Assembly (NCBI GenBank): GCA_049423145.1
Contig: JBMSQF010000031.1
Location: forward strand, 1 to 30,443
Length of the DNA: 30,443 nt
Origin: RFTU01 sp049423145
Lineage (GTDB): Bacteria; Pseudomonadota; Gammaproteobacteria; Burkholderiales; Burkholderiaceae_C
Direction of reading: 5' to 3'
Below the pieces are notes generated by a model, which did no database searches, was not told where the DNA came from, and saw nothing but the letters and a program-made list of their open reading frames with translations. This document shows, in pieces, positions 7,211-15,158 of the stretch. How positions within the stretch are numbered: position 1 is the first letter of the stretch; the number at the start of each line of letters is the position of its first letter. The position numbers and the translations under genes are program-made.

Positions 7211-8335
7211 TCAAGCGGCTTGCGACACCACGGCGCCGTCGAGGCGCCGGAGTGCGGCACCGGATTCATCGAATGCGTAGGTCAATGCCGGGTCCACCTG
7301 CAGCCGCAGACCTTGGCCACCGTGTACACGCACCAATCCGTCGAGTTGAACCGTGGCCGGGGTGCTTTGCCCAGGCAGGGCGCAATACGCGACGGTCGAG
7401 CCGCCCAGCGCTTCCACAAAATTCACCTCGGTGGGAATGAGATTGCCGCTGGCCTCCGGTCTCGCGACCGTGAGGTGTTCAGGGCGGAGCCCCAGCGTGA
7501 GGCGCTGGCCGGCGTGCGAGGCGGAGCCATCGATGGCGCAACCGATGGTGGAGCCGTCGGCCAGCCGCACCAACAGGTGCTGGGCGCTGGCCTGCTCCAC
7601 CACCACCGGCAGGAAGTTCATCTGGGGAGAGCCAATGAACCCCGCCACGAATTGATTGCACGGGTGGAAGTAGAGCTCCATCGGCGCCCCGACCTGCTCC
7701 ACCTTGCCGGCTGACAGCACCACGATGCGATCGGCCAGCGTCATGGCCTCCACCTGATCATGGGTGACGTAGACCATGGTGGTTTTGAGTTGCTCGTGCA
7801 GCTTGGCGAATTCATAGCGCATCTGCACGCGCAGTGCGGTGTCGAGGTTGGAAAGCGGTTCGTCAAACAGGAACACCGACGGTTGGCGCACGATGGCGCG
7901 GCCGATCGCCACGCGCTGCCGTTGACCACCGGAGAGGTCCTTGGGCTTGCGATCCAGCAGATGTTCGATGTGCAGGATGCGGGCTGCGTGGCGCACGGCC
8001 GTTTCGATTTCCGCCTTGGGCACCTTGGCCAGCTGCAGGCCAAACGCCATGTTGTCGAACAGGTTCATGTGCGGATACAGCGCATAGCTTTGGAACACCA
8101 TGGCGATGCCGCGTTCCGAAGGCGCCGCATCGTTCATGCGCCGTCCGCCGATGTACAGATCGCCCGCGCTGATTTCCTCCAGGCCTGCGATGCTGCGCAA
8201 AAGGGTGCTCTTGCCGCAGCCCGACGGTCCGACGAAGACCATGAACTCGCCGTCGCGGATTTCCAGGTTGATGCCCTGGAGGATGCGCGCGCTGCCGTAG
8301 GCCTTGTCGACGTTGACAAGCTTCACATCCGCCAC
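7211..8335 (-). CDS. malK: Maltose ABC transporter ATP-binding protein MalK
   Basis: ATPase that drives MalEFG, 374 residues (E. coli 371). From GTG 8335: Walker A GPSGCGKST (36-44), Q-loop Q82, signature LSGGQ (134-138), Walker B VFLFDEP (154-160) and switch histidine H192 in YVTHDQVEAMTLADR. The C-terminal regulatory domain shows GLRPEHL and a FVEALGG stretch, as in MalK/UgpC-type proteins. AAGGAGG nine bases before GTG sets this start; a longer frame to 8464 has no such signal. UgpC or a generic sugar ATPase would look similar, but no other ATPase lies near malEFG and the operon encodes GH13 enzymes, so MalK is the best reading. First gene of the minus-strand operon. Confidence 0.9.
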   Translation of the reverse strand: MADVKLVNVDKAYGSARILQGINLEIRDGEFMVFVGPSGCGKSTLLRSIAGLEEISAGDLYIGGRRMNDAAPSERGIAMVFQSYALYPHMNLFDNMAFGLQLAKVPKAEIETAVRHAARILHIEHLLDRKPKDLSGGQRQRVAIGRAIVRQPSVFLFDEPLSNLDTALRVQMRYEFAKLHEQLKTTMVYVTHDQVEAMTLADRIVVLSAGKVEQVGAPMELYFHPCNQFVAGFIGSPQMNFLPVVVEQASAQHLLVRLADGSTIGCAIDGSASHAGQRLTLGLRPEHLTVARPEASGNLIPTEVNFVEALGGSTVAYCALPGQSTPATVQLDGLVRVHGGQGLRLQVDPALTYAFDESGAALRRLDGAVVSQAA

Positions 8336-8344
8336 GGGGCATGT

Positions 8345-8351
8345 CCTCCTT
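8345..8351 (-). promoter_or_regulatory. Ribosome binding site deciding malK start
   Basis: On the minus strand AAGGAGG sits nine bases before GTG 8335, in the MalK frame. An out-of-frame ATG follows only two bases after the site (8342-8340); that is too close to be used and it opens an unrelated frame. Confidence 0.65.
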
Positions 8352-8374
8352 GGGTTTTGCGCACAGGGTTCATT

Positions 8375-8413
8375 CGGATGATTTTCTAGGAAATTTACAG
8401 GGGCAATCATCCG
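8375..8413. repeat. Inverted repeat in malK leader
   Basis: CGGATGATT (8375-8383) and AATCATCCG (8405-8413) are perfect 9-bp complements separated by 21 bases, within the probable malK 5' untranslated region. It may be a protein site or a loose RNA hairpin. No U-run follows it, so it is not an evident terminator. Confidence 0.5.
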
Positions 8414-8434
8414 GGAAGATGGGGATGTAACTCG

Positions 8435-8465
8435 ATTGATTCCGGGAAAGTCTTTGTGAATCAAT
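8435..8465. repeat. Inverted repeat in malK-glgP spacer
   Basis: ATTGATTC (8435-8442) and GAATCAAT (8458-8465) are perfect 8-bp complements separated by 15 bases. It is the second of four dyads stacked within 134 bases between malK and glgP. Function not assignable by eye. Confidence 0.45.
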
Positions 8466-8468
8466 GCG

Positions 8469-8497
8469 TTGACGTCACATCGGGTTAACCCGATGTA
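8469..8497 (+). promoter_or_regulatory. Possible glgP promoter
   Basis: TTGACG (8469-8474) is a five-of-six match to a -35 box. At the normal 17-base spacing the -10 would be GATGTA (8492-8497), which is poor. If real, the spacer is filled by the 20-bp palindrome and the -10 overlaps the 15-bp operator, so regulator binding would block polymerase. Confidence 0.25.
8477..8496. promoter_or_regulatory. Perfect 20-bp palindrome in malK-glgP spacer
   Basis: ACATCGGGTTAACCCGATGT is fully self-complementary and shares its last three bases with the 15-bp operator at 8494-8508. Even length and full symmetry suit a LacI- or TetR-type dimer, but I do not recognise the sequence as a known site. I noticed no second copy in the window. 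Confidence 0.6.
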
Positions 8498-8508
8498 GTA
8501 AAACTACA
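8494..8508. promoter_or_regulatory. Operator-like dyad 2, between malK and glgP
   Basis: TGTAGTAAAACTACA is the perfect member of the four-copy dyad family. It lies between the divergent malK and glgP operons, so one bound protein could act on both. The arrangement TGTA-N-T-AAA-A-N-TACA resembles HexR sites as I remember them (TGTARTWWWAYTACA). Confidence 0.8.
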
Positions 8509-8628
8509 GAAGTGTGGCCGCCGTGGGCAGAATTCGGGTGGCTTTGACCCGCCTCAGGACCCCCGTGGGACCCCGTGGGCATTCCCGACCATTTCCCGAT
8601 GCTCAAGACCCTGCGAGAGACTCCGACC

Positions 8629-11100
8629 ATGACGGCCCAAACGCTTGATCCCGATTTGCTGGCAGCGGCTGTGGCGCAGGCCCAGGGGCGCGCGCGCGCC
8701 GAGGGCGTGGCCTTGTCGCCCGCTGCGGTGCTGCGCGCCGTGGCGCAAGCCTGCCGGGGGCCGCTGGAAGATCGTTGGGCGCGCACCCAGGACGACGATG
8801 TGCAAAGGCTCCATGCCTTGATGGATTCGAGGACATCCGCCGGTGCGCAGGGCTCGCGGCGTGTGCACTACCTTTCCATGGAGTTTCTGATGGGCCGCGC
8901 GCTCCACAATGCCCTGTCCGCCTTGGGACTGCGCGATGGATTGGAAGCGGCCCTGCAGGGCAGCGGCGCCACGCTGGCCGATGTGCTGGAGAGCGAGGGG
9001 GACGCCGCACTTGGCAATGGGGGCTTGGGTCGATTGGCCGCATGCTTCTTGGATTCGTTTGCCGAATTGGGTCTGCCGTCGTTTGGGTATGGCATGCGAT
9101 ACCGCTATGGCATGTTCGCTCAGCGCATCGTGGACGGGCGGCAAAGCGAGGTCCCCGACGACTGGATGCGCGACGGCAATCCGTGGGAGATCCTCAGACC
9201 CGATGTTCGGTACCCGGTGCACTTTGGTGGACGCGTGGTGCAGGAGGGCGTGAAGCGGCGATGGGTGCCCAAGGAAACGGTGATGGCGCAGGCCTACGAT
9301 TTCATCGTGCCGGCGCATCACAGCCCACGCACGTCCACCTTGCGGCAATGGCAAGCCGTTTCCCTGCAGCCAATCGACTTTGAACTGTTCTGCCGTGGCG
9401 AGTACGAGGCCGCCGGCCGTGCCCAGCACGACGCTGACCTGTTGAACTGGGTGCTTTACCCTGACGACAGTACTCAGCAGGGACGCCGCTTGCGATTGAA
9501 ACAAGAGGCCTTCCTGGTCAGCGCGTCCTTGCAGGATGTCCTTTCGCGCCACCTGCGCGAGGTGGGCAGCCTGACCGGTCTGTCGCTGCGCAATGCGGTT
9601 CACCTCAATGACACGCACCCGGCCCTGGCACCGGCTGAGTTGATGCGTCTGCTGTTGGATGAACAGGGCATGCCTTGGCCCGAGGCCTGGGCGATCACAT
9701 CGCAGGCGATCTCTTACACCAACCACACGCTGATGCCCGAAGCGCTGGAGACCTGGCCCGTGTGGATGTTCGAGGAGCTGCTGCCGCGGCACCTGGAGAT
9801 CATCTATGAGATCAACCACCACTTCCTGGAGGCGGTGAGGGCCCGGTTTCCCGGTGATGGCGGCATCGCACAGGCCTTGAGCGTGGTGGCCGAGCACGGC
9901 GAGCGCCGCCTGCGCATGGCCAACCTGTCGATCATCGCCTCGCACCGGGTCAACGGTGTGTCGGCCTTGCATTCCGACCTGATGGTGCAGACGATCTTCG
10001 CGGATTTCGCGCGCTTGAGCCCCGAGAAGTTCCACAACGTGACCAACGGGGTGACGCCCAGGCGTTGGCTGCAGCAGGCCAACCCGGCCCTGTCGGCGGT
10101 ACTGGATCGGGCCTTGGGTGCGGCATGGCGGCAGGATCTGATGGCGCTCAAACAACTGGGCGCTCGCGCCGAGGACAGTGCACTGCAGCAGGCGTTCTCG
10201 ACCGCCAAGTTGGCCAACAAGCAACGACTGGCGGAGCGCATTCGTCGTGAAGTGGGCATTTCGGTGAATCCCCATTCCCTGTTCGATGTGCAGGTCAAGC
10301 GGATCCACGAGTACAAACGGCAGTTGCTCAACATCCTGCAGGTGGCGGCGCGCTACCAGGCCATCCTGGCCCATCCGCAGGGGCTGGAGGGCAGGGCGTG
10401 GGTGCCGCGCACGGTGGTGATGGCGGGCAAGGCGGCTTCGGCCTACCGCACGGCCAAGCTCATCATCCAGCTCGCGCACGACGTGGGACGCGTGATCAAC
10501 AGCGATCCCCGTGTGCAGGGCCTCTTGAAGTTCGTGTTCCTGCCCAACTACAGCGTGAGCCTGGCCGAGGTGATCATTCCGGCGGCTGATCTCTCCGAGC
10601 AGATCTCCACCGCAGGCACCGAAGCCTCGGGTACCGGCAACATGAAGTTCTCACTCAACGGAGCCCTGACCATCGGGACCTGGGACGGTGCGAACATCGA
10701 GATGGCGCAAGCCATGGGCGTGGATGAGATGTTCATCTTCGGATTGCGCACCGAGCAGGTGAATGATCTCAGACGCCTGGGCTATGACCCACGCCTCTAT
10801 GCGGAGCACAGCCTGGCCCTGAGCCAGGTGCTCGACGCGCTGGCGGCCGGTGACTTTTCACCGGGTGACCGCGGTCGGTATGCGGGCCTGGTGCAGGAGC
10901 TTCTCGCGCACGACCCCTACTTGCTGCTGGCTGATTTCGACAGTTATGTTGCCGCGCAGACTGCAGTCGATGCGCTGTATGCGCAGCCGGGCGCCTGGCA
11001 GGCGCGTGCCATTCGGAATGTGGCCGGCATGGGGCCGTTTTCTTCCGATCGCACCATCGCCGAGTATGTGGACCGTGTCTGGAGTGTGAGCAGCCTGTGA
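8629..11100 (+). CDS. glgP: Glycogen/maltodextrin phosphorylase
   Basis: Pyridoxal-phosphate enzyme that releases glucose-1-phosphate from alpha-1,4-glucan ends using phosphate. 823 residues from ATG 8629 (E. coli GlgP 815). Family blocks: VHYLSMEFLMGRAL near the N-terminus, ALGNGGLGRLAACFLDS, GYGMRYRYGMF, HLNDTHPA, YTNHTLMPEALE, VNGVSALHS, VQVKRIHEYKRQ, and the cofactor site EASGTGNMKFSLNGALTIG with the lysine at residue 673. No E. coli MalP-specific feature can be told apart by eye, so storage glycogen or imported maltodextrin could be the main substrate; operon context allows both. In-frame GTG 8575 and ATG 8599 are alternative starts, but GAGAG before 8629 and family length favour 8629. 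Its stop overlaps glgB (GTGA). Confidence 0.93.
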   Translation: MTAQTLDPDLLAAAVAQAQGRARAEGVALSPAAVLRAVAQACRGPLEDRWARTQDDDVQRLHALMDSRTSAGAQGSRRVHYLSMEFLMGRALHNALSALGLRDGLEAALQGSGATLADVLESEGDAALGNGGLGRLAACFLDSFAELGLPSFGYGMRYRYGMFAQRIVDGRQSEVPDDWMRDGNPWEILRPDVRYPVHFGGRVVQEGVKRRWVPKETVMAQAYDFIVPAHHSPRTSTLRQWQAVSLQPIDFELFCRGEYEAAGRAQHDADLLNWVLYPDDSTQQGRRLRLKQEAFLVSASLQDVLSRHLREVGSLTGLSLRNAVHLNDTHPALAPAELMRLLLDEQGMPWPEAWAITSQAISYTNHTLMPEALETWPVWMFEELLPRHLEIIYEINHHFLEAVRARFPGDGGIAQALSVVAEHGERRLRMANLSIIASHRVNGVSALHSDLMVQTIFADFARLSPEKFHNVTNGVTPRRWLQQANPALSAVLDRALGAAWRQDLMALKQLGARAEDSALQQAFSTAKLANKQRLAERIRREVGISVNPHSLFDVQVKRIHEYKRQLLNILQVAARYQAILAHPQGLEGRAWVPRTVVMAGKAASAYRTAKLIIQLAHDVGRVINSDPRVQGLLKFVFLPNYSVSLAEVIIPAADLSEQISTAGTEASGTGNMKFSLNGALTIGTWDGANIEMAQAMGVDEMFIFGLRTEQVNDLRRLGYDPRLYAEHSLALSQVLDALAAGDFSPGDRGRYAGLVQELLAHDPYLLLADFDSYVAAQTAVDALYAQPGAWQARAIRNVAGMGPFSSDRTIAEYVDRVWSVSSL

Positions 11101-12986
11101 TCGAGGACACCGATCTGGAGCTGTTGGCCAACGGCCAGCACCCGGCACCCTGGCGGGTATTGGGCGCGCACGAGCTCAGCGATGGGTCGGGTACCCGGTT
11201 TGCCGTCTGGGCGCCGAATGCGCAAGCCGTGAGCGTGGTGGGCGACTTCAATCACTGGGACGGCCGGGTGAACCACCTGCACAACCGGGGCCGAAGTGGC
11301 GTCTGGGAGACCGTGGTGCCGGGCGTGGCGTCGGGTGCGCTCTACAAGTTCGAACTGCACGACTCCAGCGGGAATCTATTGCCCCTGAAGGCCGATCCCA
11401 TGGCACGACAGGCGCAGTTGAGACCCGACAACGCCAGCGTGGTGGCGCCCCTGCCGCCGCTCAATCCCTTGCCCGCGGGCCGCGCTCAGGCCAATGCACG
11501 GCAAGCGCCCATTGCCATCTACGAGGTTCACCTGGGCTCCTGGCGCAAACGTGCCGACGGTGGATTTCTCTGCTGGGATGAACTGGCCGGACGGCTGCCG
11601 GACTATGTGGCGTCCATGGGCTTCACCCATGTGGAGCTGATGCCCATGACCGAGCATCCTTTTGATGGCAGCTGGGGCTATCAGACCTTGGGAGCCTATG
11701 CCCCTTCGGCGCGCTTCGGCCCAATGGAGGCCTTCCAGCGCTTTGTCCGAGCCTGTCACGATCGCGGAGTCGGCGTGCTCTTGGACTGGGTGCCGGCACA
11801 CTTTCCAATGGATGCCCATGGTCTGGCCCGTTTTGATGGAACCGCGCTCTACGAATACCAGGATCCTCGCGAAGGCTTTCACCAGGACTGGAACACCGCG
11901 ATCTACAACTTCGGCCGTTGGGAGGTGCGCAACTTCCTGATCGGCAGCGCCCGCTATTGGATTGAATGCGGTGGTGTCGATGGCCTGCGGGTGGACGCCG
12001 TGGCATCCATGCTGTATCGCGATTACTCGCGTGCGGACGGCCAATGGATTCCAAATGTGCACGGTGGCCGCGAAAACCTGGAGGCCATCGATCTGTTTCG
12101 CTCACTCAACAGCATTCTCGGCAAGGAGTGCCCCGGTTCCATCACGGTAGCCGAGGAGAGCACTGCCTTTCCCGGTGTGAGTGCGCCGGTGAACCATGGC
12201 GGCCTTGGTTTTCACTACAAGTGGAACATGGGTTGGATGAACGACACCCTGCGCTACATGCAACAGGACCCGGTGCACCGCCGTTGGCACCATGACAAGA
12301 TGCGTTTCGGCCTGGTGTACGCCTTCAGCGAGAACTTCGTCCTGCCCCTGTCCCACGACGAGGTGGTGCATGGCAAGGGTTCGATCCTGAGCCGCATGCC
12401 TGGCGACGACTGGCAGCGCTTTGCCAATTTGCGGGCCTACTACGGCTTCATGTGGGGGCACCCGGGCAAGAAGCTGTTGTTCATGGGGCAGGAATTTGCG
12501 CAGCCTTGGGAATGGCAAGACGCCCACGAATTGCCCTGGGGTTTGCTTGACGAGCCCCGCCATCAAGGCGTGCAGCAACTGGTGCGAGACCTCAACACCC
12601 TGTACCGCCGTGAATCGGCTTTGCACCAACTGGACTGCATGCCCGAAGGATTTGAGTGGCTGGTGGTTGACGATGACCAGAACAGCGTATTCGCCTGGGC
12701 CCGCTACGACGGTCGGGGTGGAGCGATTCTGGTGGTGTGCAACTTCACGCCGGTGGTTCGCCAGGGCTATCGCATTGGATTGCCGGCCCACTTGGAAGGG
12801 ACTTGGCGCGAGGTCCTCAACACCGACGGGCAGGCGTATGGCGGTTCGGGTGTGGGCAACGGGGGTGTGGATCAGCGGGTCGAGGCGGTCCCGGCGCACG
12901 GGCACTCGGTCAGTTTGTGCCTGACCTTGCCACCGCTGGCCACCTTGATGTTGACGCGATCAGCCGAACATTTGTCGCTGAGTTGA
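11097..12986 (+). CDS. glgB: 1,4-alpha-glucan branching enzyme, short form
   Basis: GH13 transglycosylase that makes the alpha-1,6 branches of glycogen in the cytoplasm. 629 residues. The N-terminal CBM48-like domain (RFAVWAPNAQAVSVVGDFNHWDG) starts near residue 34, followed by the catalytic barrel with YEVHLGSWR, EHPFDGSWGYQ, GLRVDAVASM (D300), VAEEST (E353) and LSHDEVVHGK (D421). These three are offset by exactly 105 positions from D405/E458/D526 of E. coli GlgB, so the protein lacks the extra N-terminal N1 module of the long enzyme and is otherwise intact. Start GTG overlaps the glgP stop (GTGA), implying translational coupling; glgX follows five bases after the stop. Confidence 0.94.
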   Translation: MIEDTDLELLANGQHPAPWRVLGAHELSDGSGTRFAVWAPNAQAVSVVGDFNHWDGRVNHLHNRGRSGVWETVVPGVASGALYKFELHDSSGNLLPLKADPMARQAQLRPDNASVVAPLPPLNPLPAGRAQANARQAPIAIYEVHLGSWRKRADGGFLCWDELAGRLPDYVASMGFTHVELMPMTEHPFDGSWGYQTLGAYAPSARFGPMEAFQRFVRACHDRGVGVLLDWVPAHFPMDAHGLARFDGTALYEYQDPREGFHQDWNTAIYNFGRWEVRNFLIGSARYWIECGGVDGLRVDAVASMLYRDYSRADGQWIPNVHGGRENLEAIDLFRSLNSILGKECPGSITVAEESTAFPGVSAPVNHGGLGFHYKWNMGWMNDTLRYMQQDPVHRRWHHDKMRFGLVYAFSENFVLPLSHDEVVHGKGSILSRMPGDDWQRFANLRAYYGFMWGHPGKKLLFMGQEFAQPWEWQDAHELPWGLLDEPRHQGVQQLVRDLNTLYRRESALHQLDCMPEGFEWLVVDDDQNSVFAWARYDGRGGAILVVCNFTPVVRQGYRIGLPAHLEGTWREVLNTDGQAYGGSGVGNGGVDQRVEAVPAHGHSVSLCLTLPPLATLMLTRSAEHLSLS

Positions 12987-12991
12987 ATCCC

Positions 12992-15121
12992 ATGACACGG
13001 CAGCGCTTCACGCCGGAGGAGGGTCGCAACCATCCGATGGGTGCGCATCCGCGGGATGGTGGGGTCAATTTCGCGGTCTTCTCGCAGCATGCCCAGGCCA
13101 TCGAGCTGTGCTTGTTCGATGCTGACGGTACAGGCGAGACCCAGAGACTGCGTCTGCACGGACCCCATGACGGCGTGTTCCATGGGTTCGTGCCAGGTCT
13201 GCGTGTGGGACAGGTGTACGGCTTTCGTGCGCACGGCCCCTATGCACCTGGACTGGGGCACCGTTTCAATCCGGCCAAGCTGCTGCTGGATCCCTGCGCG
13301 CGGGAGATCCTGGGACGATTCGAGCACCGCGACGAACACCACGGTCATGTGCGCGGGCATCCTGACGGGGTCCGCGTACCCGACGCGCGAGACAACGCAT
13401 CGAATGCCTTGAAGGCGCGCGTGGTGGCCGGCTTGACCGCCTCTCAAGCCCAGGCGCTGAGCCAGGGGCGACCGCGGTACCCCAAAGACCGTGTTGTGTT
13501 GTATGAAGTGCATGTCAAGGGTTTCAGTCGTCTGCATCCCGATGTGCCCGATGAGCTCAAGGGTACTTATGCGGGCTTGGCGCACCCGGCCTGCATCGAC
13601 CATTTCAAGCGCTTGGGCGTGACGACCCTGTCACTGCTGCCGGTGCACTACGCGGTGGATGAGCCGCATCTGCTGAAATTGGGAAAGTCGAATTACTGGG
13701 GCTACAACACACTGGGATTCTTCTGTGTCGACCCCCGATGGTCGCGCTCTCCGCAGGACACGGCGGCCGCCACCGAAGAATTCCGGCAGATGGTGCAGAC
13801 GCTGCATGCCGCCGGCCTGGAGGTGGTGATCGATGTGGTCTACAACCACACGGCCGAGGGCGGCGAGGACGGTCCCACCTTGTCTTTCCGGGGTCTGGAT
13901 CATGCCAGTTGGTATCGGTTGATGCCCGAAGACGCCAGCCGTTGCGAGAACTTGACCGGTTGCGGCAATACGCTGGCCCTGTGGCAGCCGCGTGTCACCC
14001 AGTTTGTGTTGGATTCTTTGCGTCACTGGGCTCTGGAGATGGGCGTCGACGGTTTCCGTTTCGATCTGGCCGCTGTGCTGGGCCGCACGCGCGGACAGTC
14101 CTTTCAGCCCGACGCGGCCTTCTTGACGGCGCTCCGGCAAGATCCGGTGCTCGCCGATGTGCACCTGATTGCCGAACCTTGGGACAGCGGGCCCGATGGT
14201 TACCAAGTGGGACGGTTCCCGGGTGCCTTCCTGGATTGGAACGACCGCTTCCGCGACGCGGTGCGGGGCTACTGGCTGTTCGGTGCTGCAGGACTCAATC
14301 ACCGGGCACACGCGAGTGCCGTGACGCGGGGTGAATTCGCACGGCGACTGGCGGCCTCCAGCGATCTTTTCCACCACTCCCAGCGGCGACCTTCGGCAAG
14401 CGTGAACTTCGTGACCGCTCATGACGGTTTTTCGCTCCGAGATGTGGTGAGCTATCACCGCAAGCACAACCTGGCCAACGGCGAAGACAACCGTGATGGA
14501 CGCGACAGCGAATTGAGCGCCAATTTCGGGGTGGAAGGCCCGACCGATGATCCCGGCATCCATGAAATACGCGGTCGGGTGCAGCGCGCCATCATGGCCA
14601 CGCTGCTGCTGTCACAGGGAACGCCCATGTTGGCAGCGGGTGACGAACTGGGCAAGACCCAGCGCGGCAACAACAATGCCTACTGCCAGGACTCGCCGGT
14701 GAGTTGGCTGGATTGGTCCTCGGTTGATCGATCCATGCTCAGCTTGGTGCGCAGGGCGCTGACCCTGCGGGCTGAACACGAGTGTCTGCGTCACGACCAA
14801 TGGTTTGCGGACCATGCCGATGAAGACCGGCTGCCCAAGGTGACGTGGCTGGGTTTGGACGGTCAAGGGTTGCAGCCCCAGGATTGGCAGGATGTGCAGC
14901 ACCGTTCGCTGGTCTGCCGGTTCAGCGCACCGAAGGGCCCTTCCGTCCTGGCCGTGTTCCACCCGCATGCGCAAGAGGCTGTCATGCCGCTTCAGGGTCG
15001 TTGGCGTGTGGCGTTGGACACCACGCAGGATGACGCTGGAGCGTCCCTCAGCGGCCAAGTGGTCGAGCGCTCGATCGGCATCGCGGCGCGCAGCGTGGTA
15101 GTGCTGCTCTCGGTGCCGTGA
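12992..15121 (+). CDS. glgX: Glycogen debranching enzyme GlgX
   Basis: GH13 isoamylase-type enzyme that hydrolyses alpha-1,6 branches left after phosphorylase action. 709 residues from ATG 12992. N-terminal CBM48 (HPRDGGVNFAVFSQHAQAIELCLFD), then HRFNPAKLLLDPCAR, YEVHVKGFSRLHPDVP, SNYWGYNTLGFF, VIDVVYNHTAEGG, GFRFDLAAVLGR (D358), LIAEPWD (E395), VTAHDGFSLRDVVSYHRKHN (D478) and GNNNAYCQDSPVSWLDW, all matching GlgX/isoamylase proteins. The open frame extends upstream inside glgB to 12737; ATG 12992 was chosen because homology begins there and it lies just after the glgB stop. No strong ribosome site is seen, so coupling to glgB is likely. Confidence 0.93.
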   Translation: MTRQRFTPEEGRNHPMGAHPRDGGVNFAVFSQHAQAIELCLFDADGTGETQRLRLHGPHDGVFHGFVPGLRVGQVYGFRAHGPYAPGLGHRFNPAKLLLDPCAREILGRFEHRDEHHGHVRGHPDGVRVPDARDNASNALKARVVAGLTASQAQALSQGRPRYPKDRVVLYEVHVKGFSRLHPDVPDELKGTYAGLAHPACIDHFKRLGVTTLSLLPVHYAVDEPHLLKLGKSNYWGYNTLGFFCVDPRWSRSPQDTAAATEEFRQMVQTLHAAGLEVVIDVVYNHTAEGGEDGPTLSFRGLDHASWYRLMPEDASRCENLTGCGNTLALWQPRVTQFVLDSLRHWALEMGVDGFRFDLAAVLGRTRGQSFQPDAAFLTALRQDPVLADVHLIAEPWDSGPDGYQVGRFPGAFLDWNDRFRDAVRGYWLFGAAGLNHRAHASAVTRGEFARRLAASSDLFHHSQRRPSASVNFVTAHDGFSLRDVVSYHRKHNLANGEDNRDGRDSELSANFGVEGPTDDPGIHEIRGRVQRAIMATLLLSQGTPMLAAGDELGKTQRGNNNAYCQDSPVSWLDWSSVDRSMLSLVRRALTLRAEHECLRHDQWFADHADEDRLPKVTWLGLDGQGLQPQDWQDVQHRSLVCRFSAPKGPSVLAVFHPHAQEAVMPLQGRWRVALDTTQDDAGASLSGQVVERSIGIAARSVVVLLSVP

Positions 15122-15158
15122 GGTTAACCGTTTCTCAAAAAGGTTCGAAGTACCCAAG

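Noticed and set aside
7863..8342. Out-of-frame ATG just after the malK ribosome site, opening a 159-codon frame
   Set aside because: Only two bases separate the AAGGAGG from this ATG, and the frame overlaps the ATPase domain of malK without any motif of its own.
8375..8413. malK leader inverted repeat as a riboswitch or intrinsic terminator
   Set aside because: The loop is 21 bases with no further pairing that I can see and no U-run; kept only as an inverted repeat.
8554..10479. 641-codon minus-strand frame opposite glgP
   Set aside because: No recognisable motif, composition of an antisense shadow, and it would cross the glgP promoter region. GlgP on the plus strand is certain.
12737..12991. 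Upstream extension of the glgX frame inside glgB
   Set aside because: GlgX homology starts at about 12992 and the extension is read in a different frame over the conserved end of glgB.
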